From Deinandra increscens subsp. villosa (lineage: Eukaryota; Streptophyta; Magnoliopsida; Asterales; Asteraceae): DNA of 64,000 nt. Made by a program: the position numbers and the translations under genes. Shown in pieces: positions 47,001-58,599 of the stretch; positions within the stretch are counted from its first letter, which is position 1, and every line of letters starts with the position of its first letter. The stretch lies in NCBI GenBank assembly GCA_039602395.1, contig JBCNJP010000017.1, forward strand, positions 25,750,275 to 25,814,274, in the 5' to 3' direction. The notes beneath the pieces are model-generated. The model was given only the letters and a program-made list of their open reading frames with translations. It was not told the DNA's origin and made no database searches.

Positions 47001-47870
47001 ACGAGTAGTGTCAGCCCTTTCCACCTAACTTGCTTCATCACTACTACAAGTCACCTTATCAGCAGAATATGGGTTGGGTGATTGAACCAAGTCCAACAGT
47101 ATATTCCCTGCAATAAGGTTTGGGTAATCTACTTCATGTGGCCTAGGTGATTTATCACCCTCATTCTGAGGTAGTCCTGTAGAGGGTCTAGGTCAAGGAA
47201 ACCTAATCCTCTTCCTTTTGGGTGATTATAGAGTGGGTGTGGTATTTTTGGGTATCGTATTGATGTAGGCATCCTCTTCCTTTTGGTGGGAATTTGTAAA
47301 TCAGTGGAAGAGGATGGTTGGTCTGGTGTGGGCTCAACACTTGTTGGTGTAACAATGTTTTCACCAGGAGCAGTTTGCTCAGGAGCAGTCCTGGCCTTAG
47401 GCATAGGGTGTCATGTGTCTTTACCAAGAAAAACAGTTTTGTTCACTTGCATGTTAGAAAATGTTTTACTTGTAAAAGATTTAAGTTCAAGATGTTGATA
47501 AGAGATTTGCAGATTTGGAAATTCACAATTGAGAATGTGTTGGATGAATCTGGGGTACATGTAAAAGATCCTTTTAGGTTTTAGATTTTCCAGCATTCCA
47601 TCAAATATCATTTTTGAAAAGTTAAAGTTGAGCCCATTTACCAAACCATAAAAAGCGGATGATTGAGGTGCAGCAAGTTCATCCCATGCAGTTTTCTTGT
47701 GAGATAGGAAGTGGAAAATGGTATGAGTAAGATAGCACCAAACATAGGGTAGTTTTCCCCTTTTTGATGGTCCCACAAGTTAATTCACCCCCATACCCAA
47801 TTTCTTCGTACGTCTTCAAGTACAATTCAGAGTTGTAATGTTTCCAACATTTTTTGTAGGTTCATGTTAG
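44089..47870 (-). pseudogene. Antisense gene inside the CACTA element, decayed
   Basis: Open pieces on the minus strand line up in one order over 3.8 kb. They read EEIGYGGELTCGTIKKGK and HTIFHFLSHKKTAWDELA, then NFNFSKMIFDGMLENL and IFYMYPRFIQHILN; a Ser/Pro linker; a coiled-coil piece (LKKEFAALRAIVRAQGEEIE); acidic tandem repeats; Lys/Glu-rich helices; and a 306-codon C-terminal ORF (44089-45009) with YRADGSFTRHS and PEWSPADKDQIHLIM. The NFSK(M/Y)IFD to YPRF to coiled coil to IIxW order is one I recall from a large protein family in Tanacetum and other Asteraceae, often next to copia-type pol genes. Frameshifts and TGA codons (for example 47411-47413) separate the pieces. Introns could explain some gaps. 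Function unknown. Confidence 0.6.
46330..46570 (-). repeat. 60-bp tandem repeat coding for acidic 20-residue units
   Basis: Four units of about 60 bp within the antisense gene encode variants of HVDPVELVDPVEQLHPEEEG. The DNA unit contains GTTCAACCGGATCAACT, close to the AGTTCATCCGGTT motif elsewhere in the element. Confidence 0.85.
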
Positions 47871-48180
47871 AGGGGTACAAAATAAAGAAATTATAGTTTA
47901 AATCCCCTCTAGAAGAATAGAAGAATTTTGATGTCATGCATCTGCTACTTTGCTAGAAATGGTAAACTATTTGTTTATATCCACTGAAGACATGATGTGT
48001 TCCACTCTTCCCTTTAGATGTCTTTAATTTGTGTATAACATATCAAATAATTAATCAATAGGGTCTTTATGTGATATATTAATAATTAAGAACTAATTAA
48101 GAAATAATGAATCAATAGGGTTTGCATGCTTTCCTATTTATGTACTTTGTTAAAAAGCATCTAACTTCATTCTGTTAATT
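47871..48180. other. No recognisable feature
   Basis: AT-rich spacer within the CACTA element; a short direct repeat around AATCAATAGGGT occurs near 48051 and 48110. No gene seen. Confidence 0.5.
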
Positions 48181-48189
48181 ATACAAAAT

Positions 48190-48390
48190 TCAAGGATCGA
48201 TCCAACAACACTGATGGTCAATTGAAAAAACTTGAGTTCGAACTTAAAGAGGAGAGACTTCTTCGCGATGAAAAAAAAAAGAACAAGTTAAGGCCCTCTT
48301 CTTGAAGATTGAAGAATCGAAAAAAAAAACTTGATCTACTTATAGCTCATCTATTTGCACTTGGAACACCGTTACCACAATAACTTAATT
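48190..48390 (+). pseudogene. Coiled-coil exon fragment in the CACTA element
   Basis: The plus strand reads QLKKLEFELKEERLLRDE, then, after a shift in an A run, VKALFLKIEESKKKLDLLIA and a stop. The heptad-like Leu spacing and charge suggest a coiled coil, as found at the C-terminus of plant TnpA-like (Ptta/En/Spm) proteins. That assignment is an inference. No start codon or upstream exon could be tied to it. Confidence 0.35.
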
Positions 48391-48544
48391 TCTGGCATCT
48401 ATAGAGGTAAATTGTTTACATCACAACTTAATCATACTATTCTCAAGTACCTTATAATAACATATACTCTTGTTACTGAAGAACACAATCCGGATGAACT
48501 CTTGTTCCTGAAGAACACAAATAGATGCAAGTTCCTGGTACATA

Positions 48545-48850
48545 AGAATATATACTTCATGTAAGAACACGGTTATGAGTAAAATGCAGCTCTACTATGA
48601 TTCATTGAAAATGTATGTTAATATGAAAAAATAGAGTATATACATAAACTGTATAAATAAAACAGGAACAATTTATGTTAGATTTAAAAAACATAATAAA
48701 TACTATAGTATCGGGATCAACTCTTCTGCCAGCCAAGTTCATTCGGTTCCCATCTATTTCTCCTCTGCAATATCTTGTAACTGAAATTTGGCCTTGTTAC
48801 TAGGACACTTTCATGATAGGTCCGCGTCATTATTCTGCTCTCACTTTTTA
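48545..48850. repeat. Direct duplication of the 3' end of the antisense gene
   Basis: The stretch matches 43885-44200, sharing GGGATCAACTCTTCT, CCAGCCAAGTTCAT and ACTTTCATGATAGGTCCG. It holds the 3' flank and last 25 or so codons of the antisense gene, upstream of that gene's 5' end. Confidence 0.75.
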
Positions 48851-48997
48851 CCAATTCAAAAACATTGTTCTAGGTAAATTCTAAGGAGATTTGTGTTGGA
48901 TCTAGCTAAGCACTAATCATGTTGACATACACACAACTCATTATTGGTTTGATTGCTCATTTAAATAAAGAAATTAATTGAACTATAGGGCGTGAAC

Positions 48998-49515
48998 ATG
49001 GGTGGTCGATCAACCTCGTCTGAAGCGGTTGAAAAGAAAAAGGTAAATATTTGCTAGTCAAGTTTCATTCCATTCTATAGTTTCACAGTAATCTGTTTAG
49101 TAATGTCATGTAGTCCCATTTTAAATGTTATTTGGTACCTCAAACACTTGGGCTAGCTAGGGATTGTTGGAACAAATGTTGAGATGTGTACCAAATAAAG
49201 TTCAACTAACTTTGAAGTTGATCCGGAACTTAATGTGATGTTCATCCGGATGTTTTAAGCTAATCTGGATATCTAATGTTCAACTGGAAACCAATTTAAA
49301 TGTAGGACCTGATCACCCATACTACTTGCAATAAAATGACACTCCTCAGTCCATATCTATCATGGTGGTAAGTATTTCAAAATTGCTATACATATTATGA
49401 TCAATTTCCATAACCTAATTATCAATTATATGTTTTGGTATAGGAAGGAATGCAAGAAAAAATGGTCCTAATTAAGCTCAAATCTGAACAGTTGAAGATG
49501 AAGATCACGTGGTAG
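48998..49515 (+). CDS. Possible two-exon small ORF in the CACTA element
   Basis: Exon 48998-49042 (MGGRSTSSEAVEKKK) has an upstream acceptor AACTATAG at 48988 and a donor AAG|GTAAAT. Exon 49444-49515 follows a GGTATAG acceptor, continues in phase 0 as EGMQEKMVLIKLKSEQLKMK and ends in TAG. The 38-residue Lys/Glu-rich product could be the last exons of a longer plus-strand gene with the coiled-coil piece at 48190. No family match. Confidence 0.3.
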
Positions 49516-49625
49516 TGTTGTTGGCTCCCGGATTGAAAATTAAATTGAGAATAATGCTTGTATGCAGTGTAATTTTCTTTAGTTTTTTATTTGTATTTCA
49601 TTTGTAATTAACTTGGGTCATTGTC

Positions 49626-49990
49626 ATGGTAGGTTTATCTAACACAGAAAATACACAATACAAGTGGACAATCACCCAGGCGGGCAACAAGCTGCGCCGC
49701 CAAGCCTTTCTGAATAGCAAAACTCAGCCTCGTGAAAACAACATCCCTAGCACCAGAGGTCACCACATTACCATGCATGACCCGTTGAACTCTACTCAGG
49801 GTTTCCACGGCCTCGGAGGTGAGGAACCCAAAGGTGTCAAAGGCAAAAGGAACTAAACACATGTTGATTTTCAATGCACGCTTTCTCATGCTTGTTCACT
49901 TTCCCCATCGCAGCCTTAGAAGCCGCCTGCCCCACTTTGAATTCCCCAAGCCCCTAGCCCACCAGAGGAGAGACCCCAGTTAGATCCAGG
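49626..49990 (-). pseudogene. Captured C-terminal fragment of an RT-family protein
   Basis: The minus strand reads GKVNKHEKACIENQHVF and, after a shift, VPFAFDTFGFLTSEAVETL, VQRVMHGNVVTSGARDVVF and SFAIQKGLAAQLVARLG. This matches the end of the plus-strand relic at 58600-59630 (VPFAFDTFGHLESEDVPTL, FVIQKGLTA). It is only the last 110 or so residues, placed between CACTA genes and the subterminal array, so it was captured by the element. Confidence 0.75.
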
Positions 49991-50960
49991 CATGCATATA
50001 GCGAGGACACATCTGATTTCAACAACCTTTTGGTCACTTTTTTTTTCTTCCCAAATATATGTTGCTAAAACACAAATATATAATACCAAAGGCCACATTT
50101 TTTATATTTTAACGTGGCCGTTGTCACCCTTTGGCCATGCGTATTGGGACAAAATATCTGATTTCAACTACCCTTTGGGCACTTTTTTTTCCAAATATAT
50201 GTGGCTAAAACACAAATATACGTGACCATATAATACCAAAGGTCACACTTTTTATATTTTAACGTGGCCGTTGCCACCATTTGGCCACGTATATTGGGAC
50301 AAACTATATGATTTCAACTACCCTTTGGCCACTTTTTTTTCCAAATATATGTGGCTAAAACACAAATATACGTGACCAAATAATACCAAAGGCCAAGCTT
50401 TTTATATTTTAACGTGGTCGTTGCCACCCTTTGGCCACGCGTATTGGGACAAAATGTATGATTTCAGCAACCCATTTGGCCACGTTTTTTCTAACATATG
50501 TGGCTAAAACACAAATATACGTGACCATATAATACCAAAGGTCACACATTTTTTATTTGTTAACGTGGCAGTTGCCACCCTTTGGCCACGTGTAATGGGA
50601 CAAAAATTATAATTTCAGCAACCCATTTGGCCACGTTTTCTTAACATATGTGGCTAAACCACAAATATACATGACCATATAATACCAAAGGCCACGCTTT
50701 TGATATTTTAACAGGGCCGTTGCCACCCTTTGGCCACGCTTATTGGGACAAAATGTATGATTTTACCAACCATTTGGCCACATATGTTTATAATGTATGT
50801 GGCTAAAACACAAATATATGTGACCATATAATACCAAAGGCCACGTTAAATAAACACATGTGGCCGTTAGGACCCTTTAGCCACGCTTTCCGGAAGAATT
50901 ATTTGATTACAACAATAAATATTGGTACCCTTTAGCCACGCTTCTAGGTGGCTTCAGCTA
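49991..50960. repeat. 150-bp subterminal tandem array of the CACTA element
   Basis: About six units, each with TGATTTCAACTACC, TTTGGCCAC, TATGTGGCTAAAACACAAAT, ACGTGACCATATAATACC and AACGTGGCCGTTGCCACC. The GGGACAAAA marker recurs near 50146, 50296, 50446, 50597 and 50746, a period of 150 bp. Confidence 0.9.
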
Positions 50961-51102
50961 CTGATATTCAAACGTGGCCGTATGATACATACGGTGATGG
51001 GACCTTTGGTGTCGATTGAAATGGAAGAAGAAAAAATGTGGCCAAAGACCTTTGGTCACGGTTTTTTTTCCGTGGCCAAAGGTGAATTTTGACTTAGTGT
51101 TA

Positions 51103-52967
51103 ATTGTGCCTCTCAATAGTTGTATATCATTGTAAATATGCCTGTAAATAAACCTAACGAACACAAACATGGGTATGTTCGTGTTCGTTTATTGAAAATC
51201 TAAACGAATAGTTAATGAACATAATCATACACAAAAGAACAAATATATATAATCAAACAAATCGAACATAAATAAACAACCATAGTGGAATACAAATATA
51301 CGAAGTATCAAACAATATCAATGATTAGAAAAATTATATATAATAACAATTTTAATTGAAAAGCTTAGAGACACATTACTGTACATCCTTTAAACGAATT
51401 AAATTGTCCCACGTTTTCTTTGGTTTGTACGTGTGCTATGAGGTTGTTTGACACATATGTGTACGCGTGTGAGAGCCACCTATTTCCTCTTACGCCTATT
51501 TGAGAATACTTTCATTTTCCTCTTAATATATTCAATTGTCTCTCTCTCTCTCTACATTTATATAGATGATTCCTAGCTTACAACTTCGGTTACTTTGAAT
51601 CTCTGTAAGAAACTCCTGCATGGTGCCCGCTGGTGTGTGCGACCTTTCGTCATCATGGTTGTGCTCCGGTGTGTCGCCGCCGTTATGCGCTGCTTCTGGC
51701 GTTTTCGTTTGTTGTGAGACTTGGAACTCTAAGTTCTCAGATCTGTGTTCTAATTATCTCTATGAACCTTCTTTTTGGTTGTCGTTGTTTGTGGTCGGTT
51801 GTGCGGTGGCCGGTGGTTGTTTTTCATGCACTTAGGGTTTTTTGAAACAATGGGGGAATACAAAACTGACCGATTGTTTGTTGTGCGGTAGTCTTTGGGT
51901 GGTTTTCCATGGTGATACTTCATATCTGAGCCTATGATGATACAGCAGATCTGAGGCTCTGATGATATTGTTCCTTTATTTGTATCGACCCTTTAATGTT
52001 GGAATGATGTTTATGTCGATTATACTTATTTTTGGCAATGATGATATACAGATCTGAGCCTATGTCCCTTTAAGTTTGCAATGATTTAGATTAAGGTTTA
52101 TGCTGGTTTGATTATGAAATCATCAATTGATGTTCCAGAAGTCTTTAGGTTCTTATTTATGTTTTTGGGTGAGTAAAAAAGGATGTGATATCAAATAATC
52201 AAGGGATGAAGAACTGACCGTCCAAAACTTTCAGATGGTTATCTTCCCCAGATGATAATACTCATGTGCAGCAGTCCCAAACCTTATACTTTTGCTTTTT
52301 TGGCTTTAAAATTTGTTTCAAATTTTAGTACTCTATATTTTTTTTGAACGGCAATCACAATAAAAAATGGGGCAACAAACCCAGCAAGAAACTGGGGTTC
52401 GGATATCACAATTTTTTTTAATTACGTTAAGACTTTCTAAGTTTTTATTACTTAATTGATTTCTTATTTGGTTGTGTTGACGAGGCATCGACATTGAGGT
52501 TTTTAGGCCCGTCACAAAGCGCGGGAGGAGTAACTAATTTGTCATAAATGAATGAAGTTTCTATGCTTCTATAATGTATTAGTGACCCCCGCCGCAACGT
52601 GCGGGTGGTCAAATTCTTGTATATATACAAAAGCAATTCATAAATTTAAATCTGAGTGTCACCAACATCACAAATTATATATAAAGAGAATTAGATTAAT
52701 CCAAAAAGATCCTTAAATTTAAAACATATAAAAAAGATTTTCAAAAACTCATAAACCTGTGTAAACGGACTTTTACTAAACTCATTTTAGCGCTATTGGA
52801 ACCAGCTAAACTCTATGATCTTAGTTCTATACCTTTTCACTTTTAGGTTACGATTTTAAATTTAAGATTTTTAGGGTATAGCTTTAAGATTTAGCTTTTA
52901 GCGTTTAGCTTTAGGTTTTAGATTTTATATTTCATTTTGTTTTTATGTCCATCATTTTGTTTTTATG
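51103..52967. other. Unassigned sequence, about 1.9 kb
   Basis: Between the CACTA element and the old gypsy element. It holds half of a hAT-MITE-like sequence (TGTTCGTGTTCGTTTATTG near 51176), a TC microsatellite (about 51540-51553) and a T-rich stretch with repeats of AGATCTGAGCCTATG. Two short GC hairpins (GCCCGTCACAAAGCGCGGG, CCCGCCGCAACGTGCGGG) lie near 52510 and 52590. ORFs of about 70 codons near 51620 have no recognisable domain. Confidence 0.4.
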
Positions 52968-55676
52968 TCCTCGAATTGAAGAATAAAGTAACCTGCGATT
53001 TTTACGCGATTTCGGTACGCGATTCATCATTTACCGTCAAAGCTCGTTTTGGGTATTGTATGTCAAAGTTAGTATATTTATAAGTCTAATGATCACAAAT
53101 CATATCACGCGTCATCACAAACCAAGTCGAGTCAAGAAATGTTGGTGATTAACCTAAAAGTGATACGTACGTCAAAACCGACCAAAACTCATTATGTGCA
53201 TTATTTGAAAACGTAATTCATTATGTGGCGTATTTATATCCTATTTGATTGGATTAAATATGGTTATCATAATGGGAATAGTAAAACTAATAAATATAAG
53301 AAATTGAAAGTCGAAATCGTCAAATAACGAAGAACCGATCAAGCAAAGAAGGATCACCAGGAGCACCGCGGGTCGCGAGGCCCTAGTGAGCCCTCCATCG
53401 CGACACGCTACCATCATCAGATGGGTTTAACCTAAAATTCTTGCTATAAATTCATCATTAGCCTCATTTGGTCCATGCTCCTTAACCCTAATTTGTTCCA
53501 GTTGTCTGTCACCTCTGCCCCATCTCTTACATCACCATTCCTTAAGATTTTGAGTGTGTTCAGTGACGATCTAATGGTATCTCATAACCATTCATCATCC
53601 TTTTCGATTGCAAGTGTTCTTACTTGTTGTTCATTACCTTGCATGCTTCAAGATTTGATTTTTATGCATGATCTAAGTTAGATCTAAGATATGCATACTT
53701 GATATGAATAGATCTAGGCATTTGCATGATAAAAATGTAAGCTTTATGTGTAAAGTTGGAGATTTATGAAGATAAGATTAGATCTTGCATGTTTAGTATT
53801 AAAGACATGATCTTTTTGCATGATTCATGTTAAAGGAGTTTCATATATGTTAGATCTAGGGTTTGGATGATTAATGTTTCATGATTGATGATGTAGGATC
53901 ATTGGAAGTAAAATATCTACATTTATATATGCATGCTTATGAATAAAGGTGATGACTTGATGGTAATATGTTTAAGAAATTGATAGATCTTGCATGTATT
54001 AATGTAAAGGATGACTTTTTGAGGATAATAATATGGTTAAGTCATGATCTTGATTGGATTTTTGCATGAAATATAGTAAAACTAGGTTTTTGTCATAAAA
54101 ATAGAAGTAATGAATATATAGATATGGACTATGATGAACACATGGTATAATCCCTCCATGTATGAGGTTGTATGTGATACGCATGTATGATTGGATGCTC
54201 AGTGTAGTATATTCGTGCTAAAGTTTGGTTCAAGATGATTTCATGAAAATATATATATTTTAAGTCGCGATGAAAAATAAATATCGATGTTAATAGCTAT
54301 ATTGTCGTCGCATGATCAAGTGTTGTGCTTGGTTTATGTGTTAAGATAATTACGTATGCGATCGTTTAAATCACCAACAAGTCATCGAGTCGATTGTGTC
54401 ACTATGATTCGTGGAATTTATTTATTTATTTATTTATTTTCCTATCTCGTTTAGTCATCAAGGTCCTCTTCGTGTCCATCCGTCTCATTTATGTGGTGTC
54501 AGTCTTTCATTATGACTCCAGTACCAGGTGAGTATTCATAGCCCATCTTTCTTATAAATGCTTTGGGGTGCAACATGTACCAGTATTCAAAACTTTAAGT
54601 TTCTGTTTATGCAAATTACTATGTGATTTTATGTTGCTCTATGTGTGATATTCTAGTTGTATGAAACTTGTTGCGAATCTATGTGTGGAAATCGCTAATC
54701 GCATGTCTACCATTAACCATCGAGTCGTGGAAAAAATAGTAGATCTATTGGCTGACAACCCACCCGGCGGCATGCCATGGTGTTTGGCGTTGGGTGATTG
54801 CTCCCTTATTGTCTTGGTTTGGTGCACATCACTTATATGACTTCTTGATCACTACTGAATGGAACACTTGACTCATTGAATCACAATATCTTAATAAACA
54901 TATTACTCACCAACTATTCGTAGTTGACCTTTATTTTGTACATGCTGTAGGTTTTTCTAGCGGTGTAAAAGAGCCGAGCCACTCGTGAGCTACTCGAGAT
55001 CGACTTGATAGAAAGCTCGAAATAAGCCGAGCCTTAAAGAGCTCGATCCGAGCTTAAGTTTTAAAATAGGGCTCGTTTCATAAACGAGCTCGAGCTCGAG
55101 CTGGCTCGCGATCCATAACGAGCCTTTTATTTATATAATTTTTATTTAATTTTTTAATCGTATTTAAAAATTAATTATTATTATTATATATAAAATTATA
55201 ATAAATAAGTAAATAATATGTATTATTTCAATATAATTCTAAATATATACAAATTTATTTATAATAATATATAAATAAAAAATTAATAATAAACGAGCCG
55301 AGCTTGAGGTTTAATAATTCTTCACGAGCCAAGCTCGAGCTTCGAAAATAAAGCTTGAATTGAACCGAGCTCGAGCTCGAGCTCTATTAAATTTAAACGA
55401 CCCGAGCTCGGGCTCAGCTCGGCTTGTTTACACCCTTAGGTTTTGTTGCTAGATGATGATTACATGTTGATGACACCTTATGATGCATACGGAATTAGTG
55501 AGACCTAATAAAAAAGAGTTAATATGTTATTCTTGTCGTATTATTTCGATTGAATCATGAATCATTTGAATTTATGAAATGAACTAAGTAAGAATATCAC
55601 AACCTTTAATTAGTGTAGTGTGCACCTGGACAATCATCGCGTCCTGACGTATTCCACCGTCGTTTGGGGTGTGATA
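52968..55676 (+). repeat. 5' LTR of the old gypsy element
   Basis: It aligns with the 3' LTR in two blocks. The first 190 bp present in the 3' LTR (60138-60325) are missing here, replaced by AT-rich sequence. It ends GGGGTGTGATA (a decayed CA end). It contains a TTTA microsatellite (about 54417-54440) and a hAT MITE. ORFs inside are incidental. Confidence 0.75.
54957..55437. mobile_element. hAT-type MITE, 481 bp
   Basis: Ends CTAGCGGTGTAAA and TTTACACCCTT are inverted repeats. Flanks AGGTTTTT (54949-54956) and AGGTTTTG (55438-55445) match at 7 of 8 positions. The interior is a fold-back array of GAGCCGAGCTCGAGC motifs around an AT-rich centre. It sits inside the 5' LTR and is absent from the part of the 3' LTR that can be seen. 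Confidence 0.85.
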
Positions 55677-55678
55677 GA

Positions 55679-55693
55679 TTGGTATTAGAGCCA
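55679..55693 (+). promoter_or_regulatory. Primer-binding site of the old gypsy element
   Basis: TTGGTATTAGAGCCA differs from the tRNA-iMet site by one C to T change. It sets the plus-strand orientation and the 5' LTR end. Confidence 0.8.
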
Positions 55694-56699
55694 CTGCTAT
55701 ATGGATCTAGGTTATTAGAACCAGGCTGGCCTAGACTTATGGCCTAGGTGTCCTGCATAAGTATCTCATGCATAGCATGCCTATATGATTTATATGTACA
55801 TTAATTGGTTCTTAATTATGCGTGTTTTAATTGTTGCCTTTGTTGATAACACACACTTATACACAAATCACTTGAGGATTCCTAGCCTCCTTCCTTAGTT
55901 ATGGTGCCTTACGTGCCATTTAGGAAAAATTGATTTCTCGATTTTATAATCTCGTCAGAAATGGGGCCTTAGTGATCGACATGTAGTAATTGGAAGGGTG
56001 GAAACACCGGTAGTCGGGGTCTCTGACTGGGAAGGCTTTGCGTATAAGTTCGAATTGAAGGACATGAACGCTCACCAGGGATGCCCTGATGAAAGTGCCG
56101 AAACCTATTAAGCCAAAGAATGTCAATTACTAGGATCTTACTCTGATTAGTCGCGATTGTAGTTTCCCAATTGGGAGATGAAGGCCATTTCGTTATGTTT
56201 TTCAAAAATCATTCGATTTCACAATTTACCCGCCATTATGTTGAATTTTGATAATTTATGATGATCTAAGTCACACCACCTCACGTTTCACCAATTCACA
56301 TTTTGCATTTATCCTCTCGTGTCTTAATTTGGTTATTAGCCTGAATTACGAGTTTACAAGTCCACATGTTTATGGGATTGCATGTCTAGGAGTTTATTAC
56401 TTTACGACCTCTCAAGTAGATAACTTTACACACGTACCGATTTCGAAAATATGCGCTCAAAGTTCAACCTTCATAATCCTCTAGTTAAGTCTGCCATGGA
56501 CCTAACTCATTGAATTTTTCGTGTCTCGGTGTTGTTCGTTGTTGGCACCTTGAAATCCCTTTTCCTTTCATCTTAGTTATCATTAAAATAGGTGTACTTT
56601 CAGAAAATCATTTGTTTCTCGCATAATCCTTGACGATAACCTAGTTTGTGGGCTCAAGCTCATGCCCTGCATCAAGCCCGAAAATACTTACGTATGGAG

Positions 56700-56870
56700 C
56701 GCGTGCATCTAGGATCCAAATTGTGAAGTTCATGATAATGAAAAAGGAATTAAAGATATCGAAAGACACATCGGGTCTTCCTCCCATTCACCGAATCAAC
56801 TTTCACATCGACCTCATGCATCGTGCGACTACAGTTGTAAGTCACCTTATCGCCTTAACCCCCTAAGAAT
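56700..56870 (+). pseudogene. Gypsy pol relic
   Basis: SGLPPIHRINFHIDLMHRAT followed by LIALTP corresponds to the segment just before the RT domain of Tekay elements (PGLPPFRQVEFGIDLAPGAA in Tekay-2). It is the only pol stretch I can recognise in this element. Flanking sequence 55694-56699 and 56871-57500 is internal to the element and holds no other domain I can read. Confidence 0.7.
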
Positions 56871-57499
56871 CACTCGCCCCAACAAGGACGTTATTTCAGC
56901 TTGAGTTTTTGCCCCGTTCATTGTGGCAATACTCCCTAATTTTTTCTTTTTATGCGTCTCGACTCTCAATTGTGTCGAGACCTTCTTCCAAAATTCGCGG
57001 TGGTGTCTGATTCTGAATTCCATGATTCGGCTGCCACTTCGCGACTTCGTTCCAAATTCGTGATCGCCCCATTGGTGATATACGAATATGCTCATTCCTT
57101 GTCCTCGAATCTATCACAAGGGACTTGATAGTTGGTTTGTGGAATCGATTCTTGCTGTTGTATTCTCAGATTTTCCTGGTGTTATTTCCATTGGTACATG
57201 ACTCTGATTACGGATTCAATGTCCATCCTTCAGATCATAAATTAATCCTTGGAATTGACTCCTAGTCGATAGGTGACCTTGATGCTATTCTGATTGCGGA
57301 TCAGTCATTCATCACCCTATCTTTGTTTGATGGCTTATGAATTCATCAATCTATCTCCTTGCGTATGTTGTTCAATTCTCAATTTAAGATCTCATTTGTA
57401 TGGTTCTATTAGTGGGTGTGTCCAAAAATTTCCGTGGTTAAAGTTATTTTCCTCTCATTCCATTTGTTTCAGCGGGTTTACGTACTTAAGTTATGTTTT

Positions 57500-57960
57500 G
57501 TTATTCGATTTATGTTATCGGGTTCATGTATTTCGAGTTCTGATATCCGGTTCTTGTTATCAGGTTCATGTATTTCGAGTTATGCTATTTGGTTCATGTT
57601 ATCGGACTCATGTATTTCAAGTCATATTATTTGATTCATGTTATCGGGCTCATGAATTTCGAGTCATGTCATTCGGTTCATATAACCGGATACATGAATT
57701 TTGAGTCATGTTGTTCGGTTCATGTTATCGATACATAAATTTCAAATCATGTTGTTTGGTTCAAGTTATCAATACATGTATTTCGAGTCATGTTGTTCGC
57801 TCATTTTATCAGATGCATGTATTTCGAATCGTGATATTCGATTCATGTTAATTGGAATCTTTCATTTCGAATCATGTTATCTAATTCATGTCATCGGATT
57901 CTTGTATCACAAATCACGCGGTTCATTCCATGACAGCGGAATCATGTTTTTCGGAAATGT
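57500..57960 (+). repeat. 42-bp minisatellite
   Basis: About ten degenerate units of GTTCATGTTATCGGACTCATGTATTTCGAGTCATG type. The period is a multiple of three, so it reads as a 14-residue repeat (FGSCYRTHVFQVIL) in one frame. It lies within the old gypsy element. Confidence 0.88.
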
Positions 57961-58239
57961 ACTATTCGGTTCGCGCTAGTCGTGACACTCGAACAAGTGC
58001 TAATCGACTCATGACGTCCCACACGTGGTGTTCCGTTCAATTTGTGGTACTCAATTTCGTTTTGTATTAATCAATTTATTGGTTGAAGCCTTTGGTGCTC
58101 ATCACTTGGAGTTTTTGGTTGTATATCGTTAATTCAAGCGTTGATTGTTACTCTACTCTTGCTAGACCAGGGACTCGTACATGCTACTACCAGCGATTGT
58201 GTGTGATGCTAGCTTAGCACACAATCGATTTTAGTCGTG

Positions 58240-58440
58240 GGTATAGGTCTTGGGATGATTTCTGTGAATCAATGTTATGCTGTCAATTGTGATGATCTCT
58301 GTGAATCAATGTTATGATGTCAATTGTGATGATCTCTCTGAATCATTGTTATGTTGTCAATTGTGATGATCTCTGTGAATCTAAGTTATGTTGTCAATTG
58401 TGGTGATCTCTGTGAATCTATGTGAAGCCAGTGTCTGCAA
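58240..58440 (+). repeat. 37-bp minisatellite, forward copy
   Basis: About five units of GTGATGATCTCTGTGAATCA plus ATGTTATGATGTCAATT. An inverted copy lies in the 3' LTR at 60970-61172. Confidence 0.92.
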
Positions 58441-58599
58441 TGGTATATGTGTTGCACCCATTACTCACTTGTGTCTCCCGACTCCCCATTTTCGCTCCTA
58501 AAGTAGGGGAGACTATGGTCCCCTATCTTTGGTGGGTCCCCAGGTTGGTTCTAGGATTGATTATAGTGTGTCTCACAGATCTATTGCTCACCTTCTGTT

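Larger units (their letters stand above)
40276..51099 (+). mobile_element. Complete CACTA element, 10.8 kb
   Basis: The left end is CACTACGTCAAAAATTGGC and the right end on the other strand is CACTAAGTCAAAATTCACC. Subterminal sequence on both sides repeats TGGCTAAA, GGCCACG and TTTAGCCAC motifs. TTA at 40273-40275 and 51100-51102 is the 3-bp target duplication of CACTA elements. Inside are two spliced PB1-like genes, an antisense decayed gene, small plus-strand exons, a captured RT fragment and motif arrays. No TnpD/TNP2 transposase is recognisable, so it is probably mobilised in trans. Confidence 0.93.

Noticed and set aside
51150..51300. hAT-MITE-like sequence (TGTTCGTGTTCGTTTATTG)
   Set aside because: Only one half is seen, with no matching terminal repeat or target duplication.
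51620..51845. Two overlapping 70-codon ORFs with hydrophobic Cys-rich content
   Set aside because: No homology recognised and no signal or splice context; typical random frames in T/G-rich sequence.
52500..52620. GC hairpins resembling a Helitron 3' stem
   Set aside because: No CTRR end after the hairpin and no TC start found; too weak to call.
58240..58440. CRISPR-like array (regular 37-bp units)
   Set aside because: Units are contiguous without unique spacers in a plant nuclear context; it is a minisatellite.
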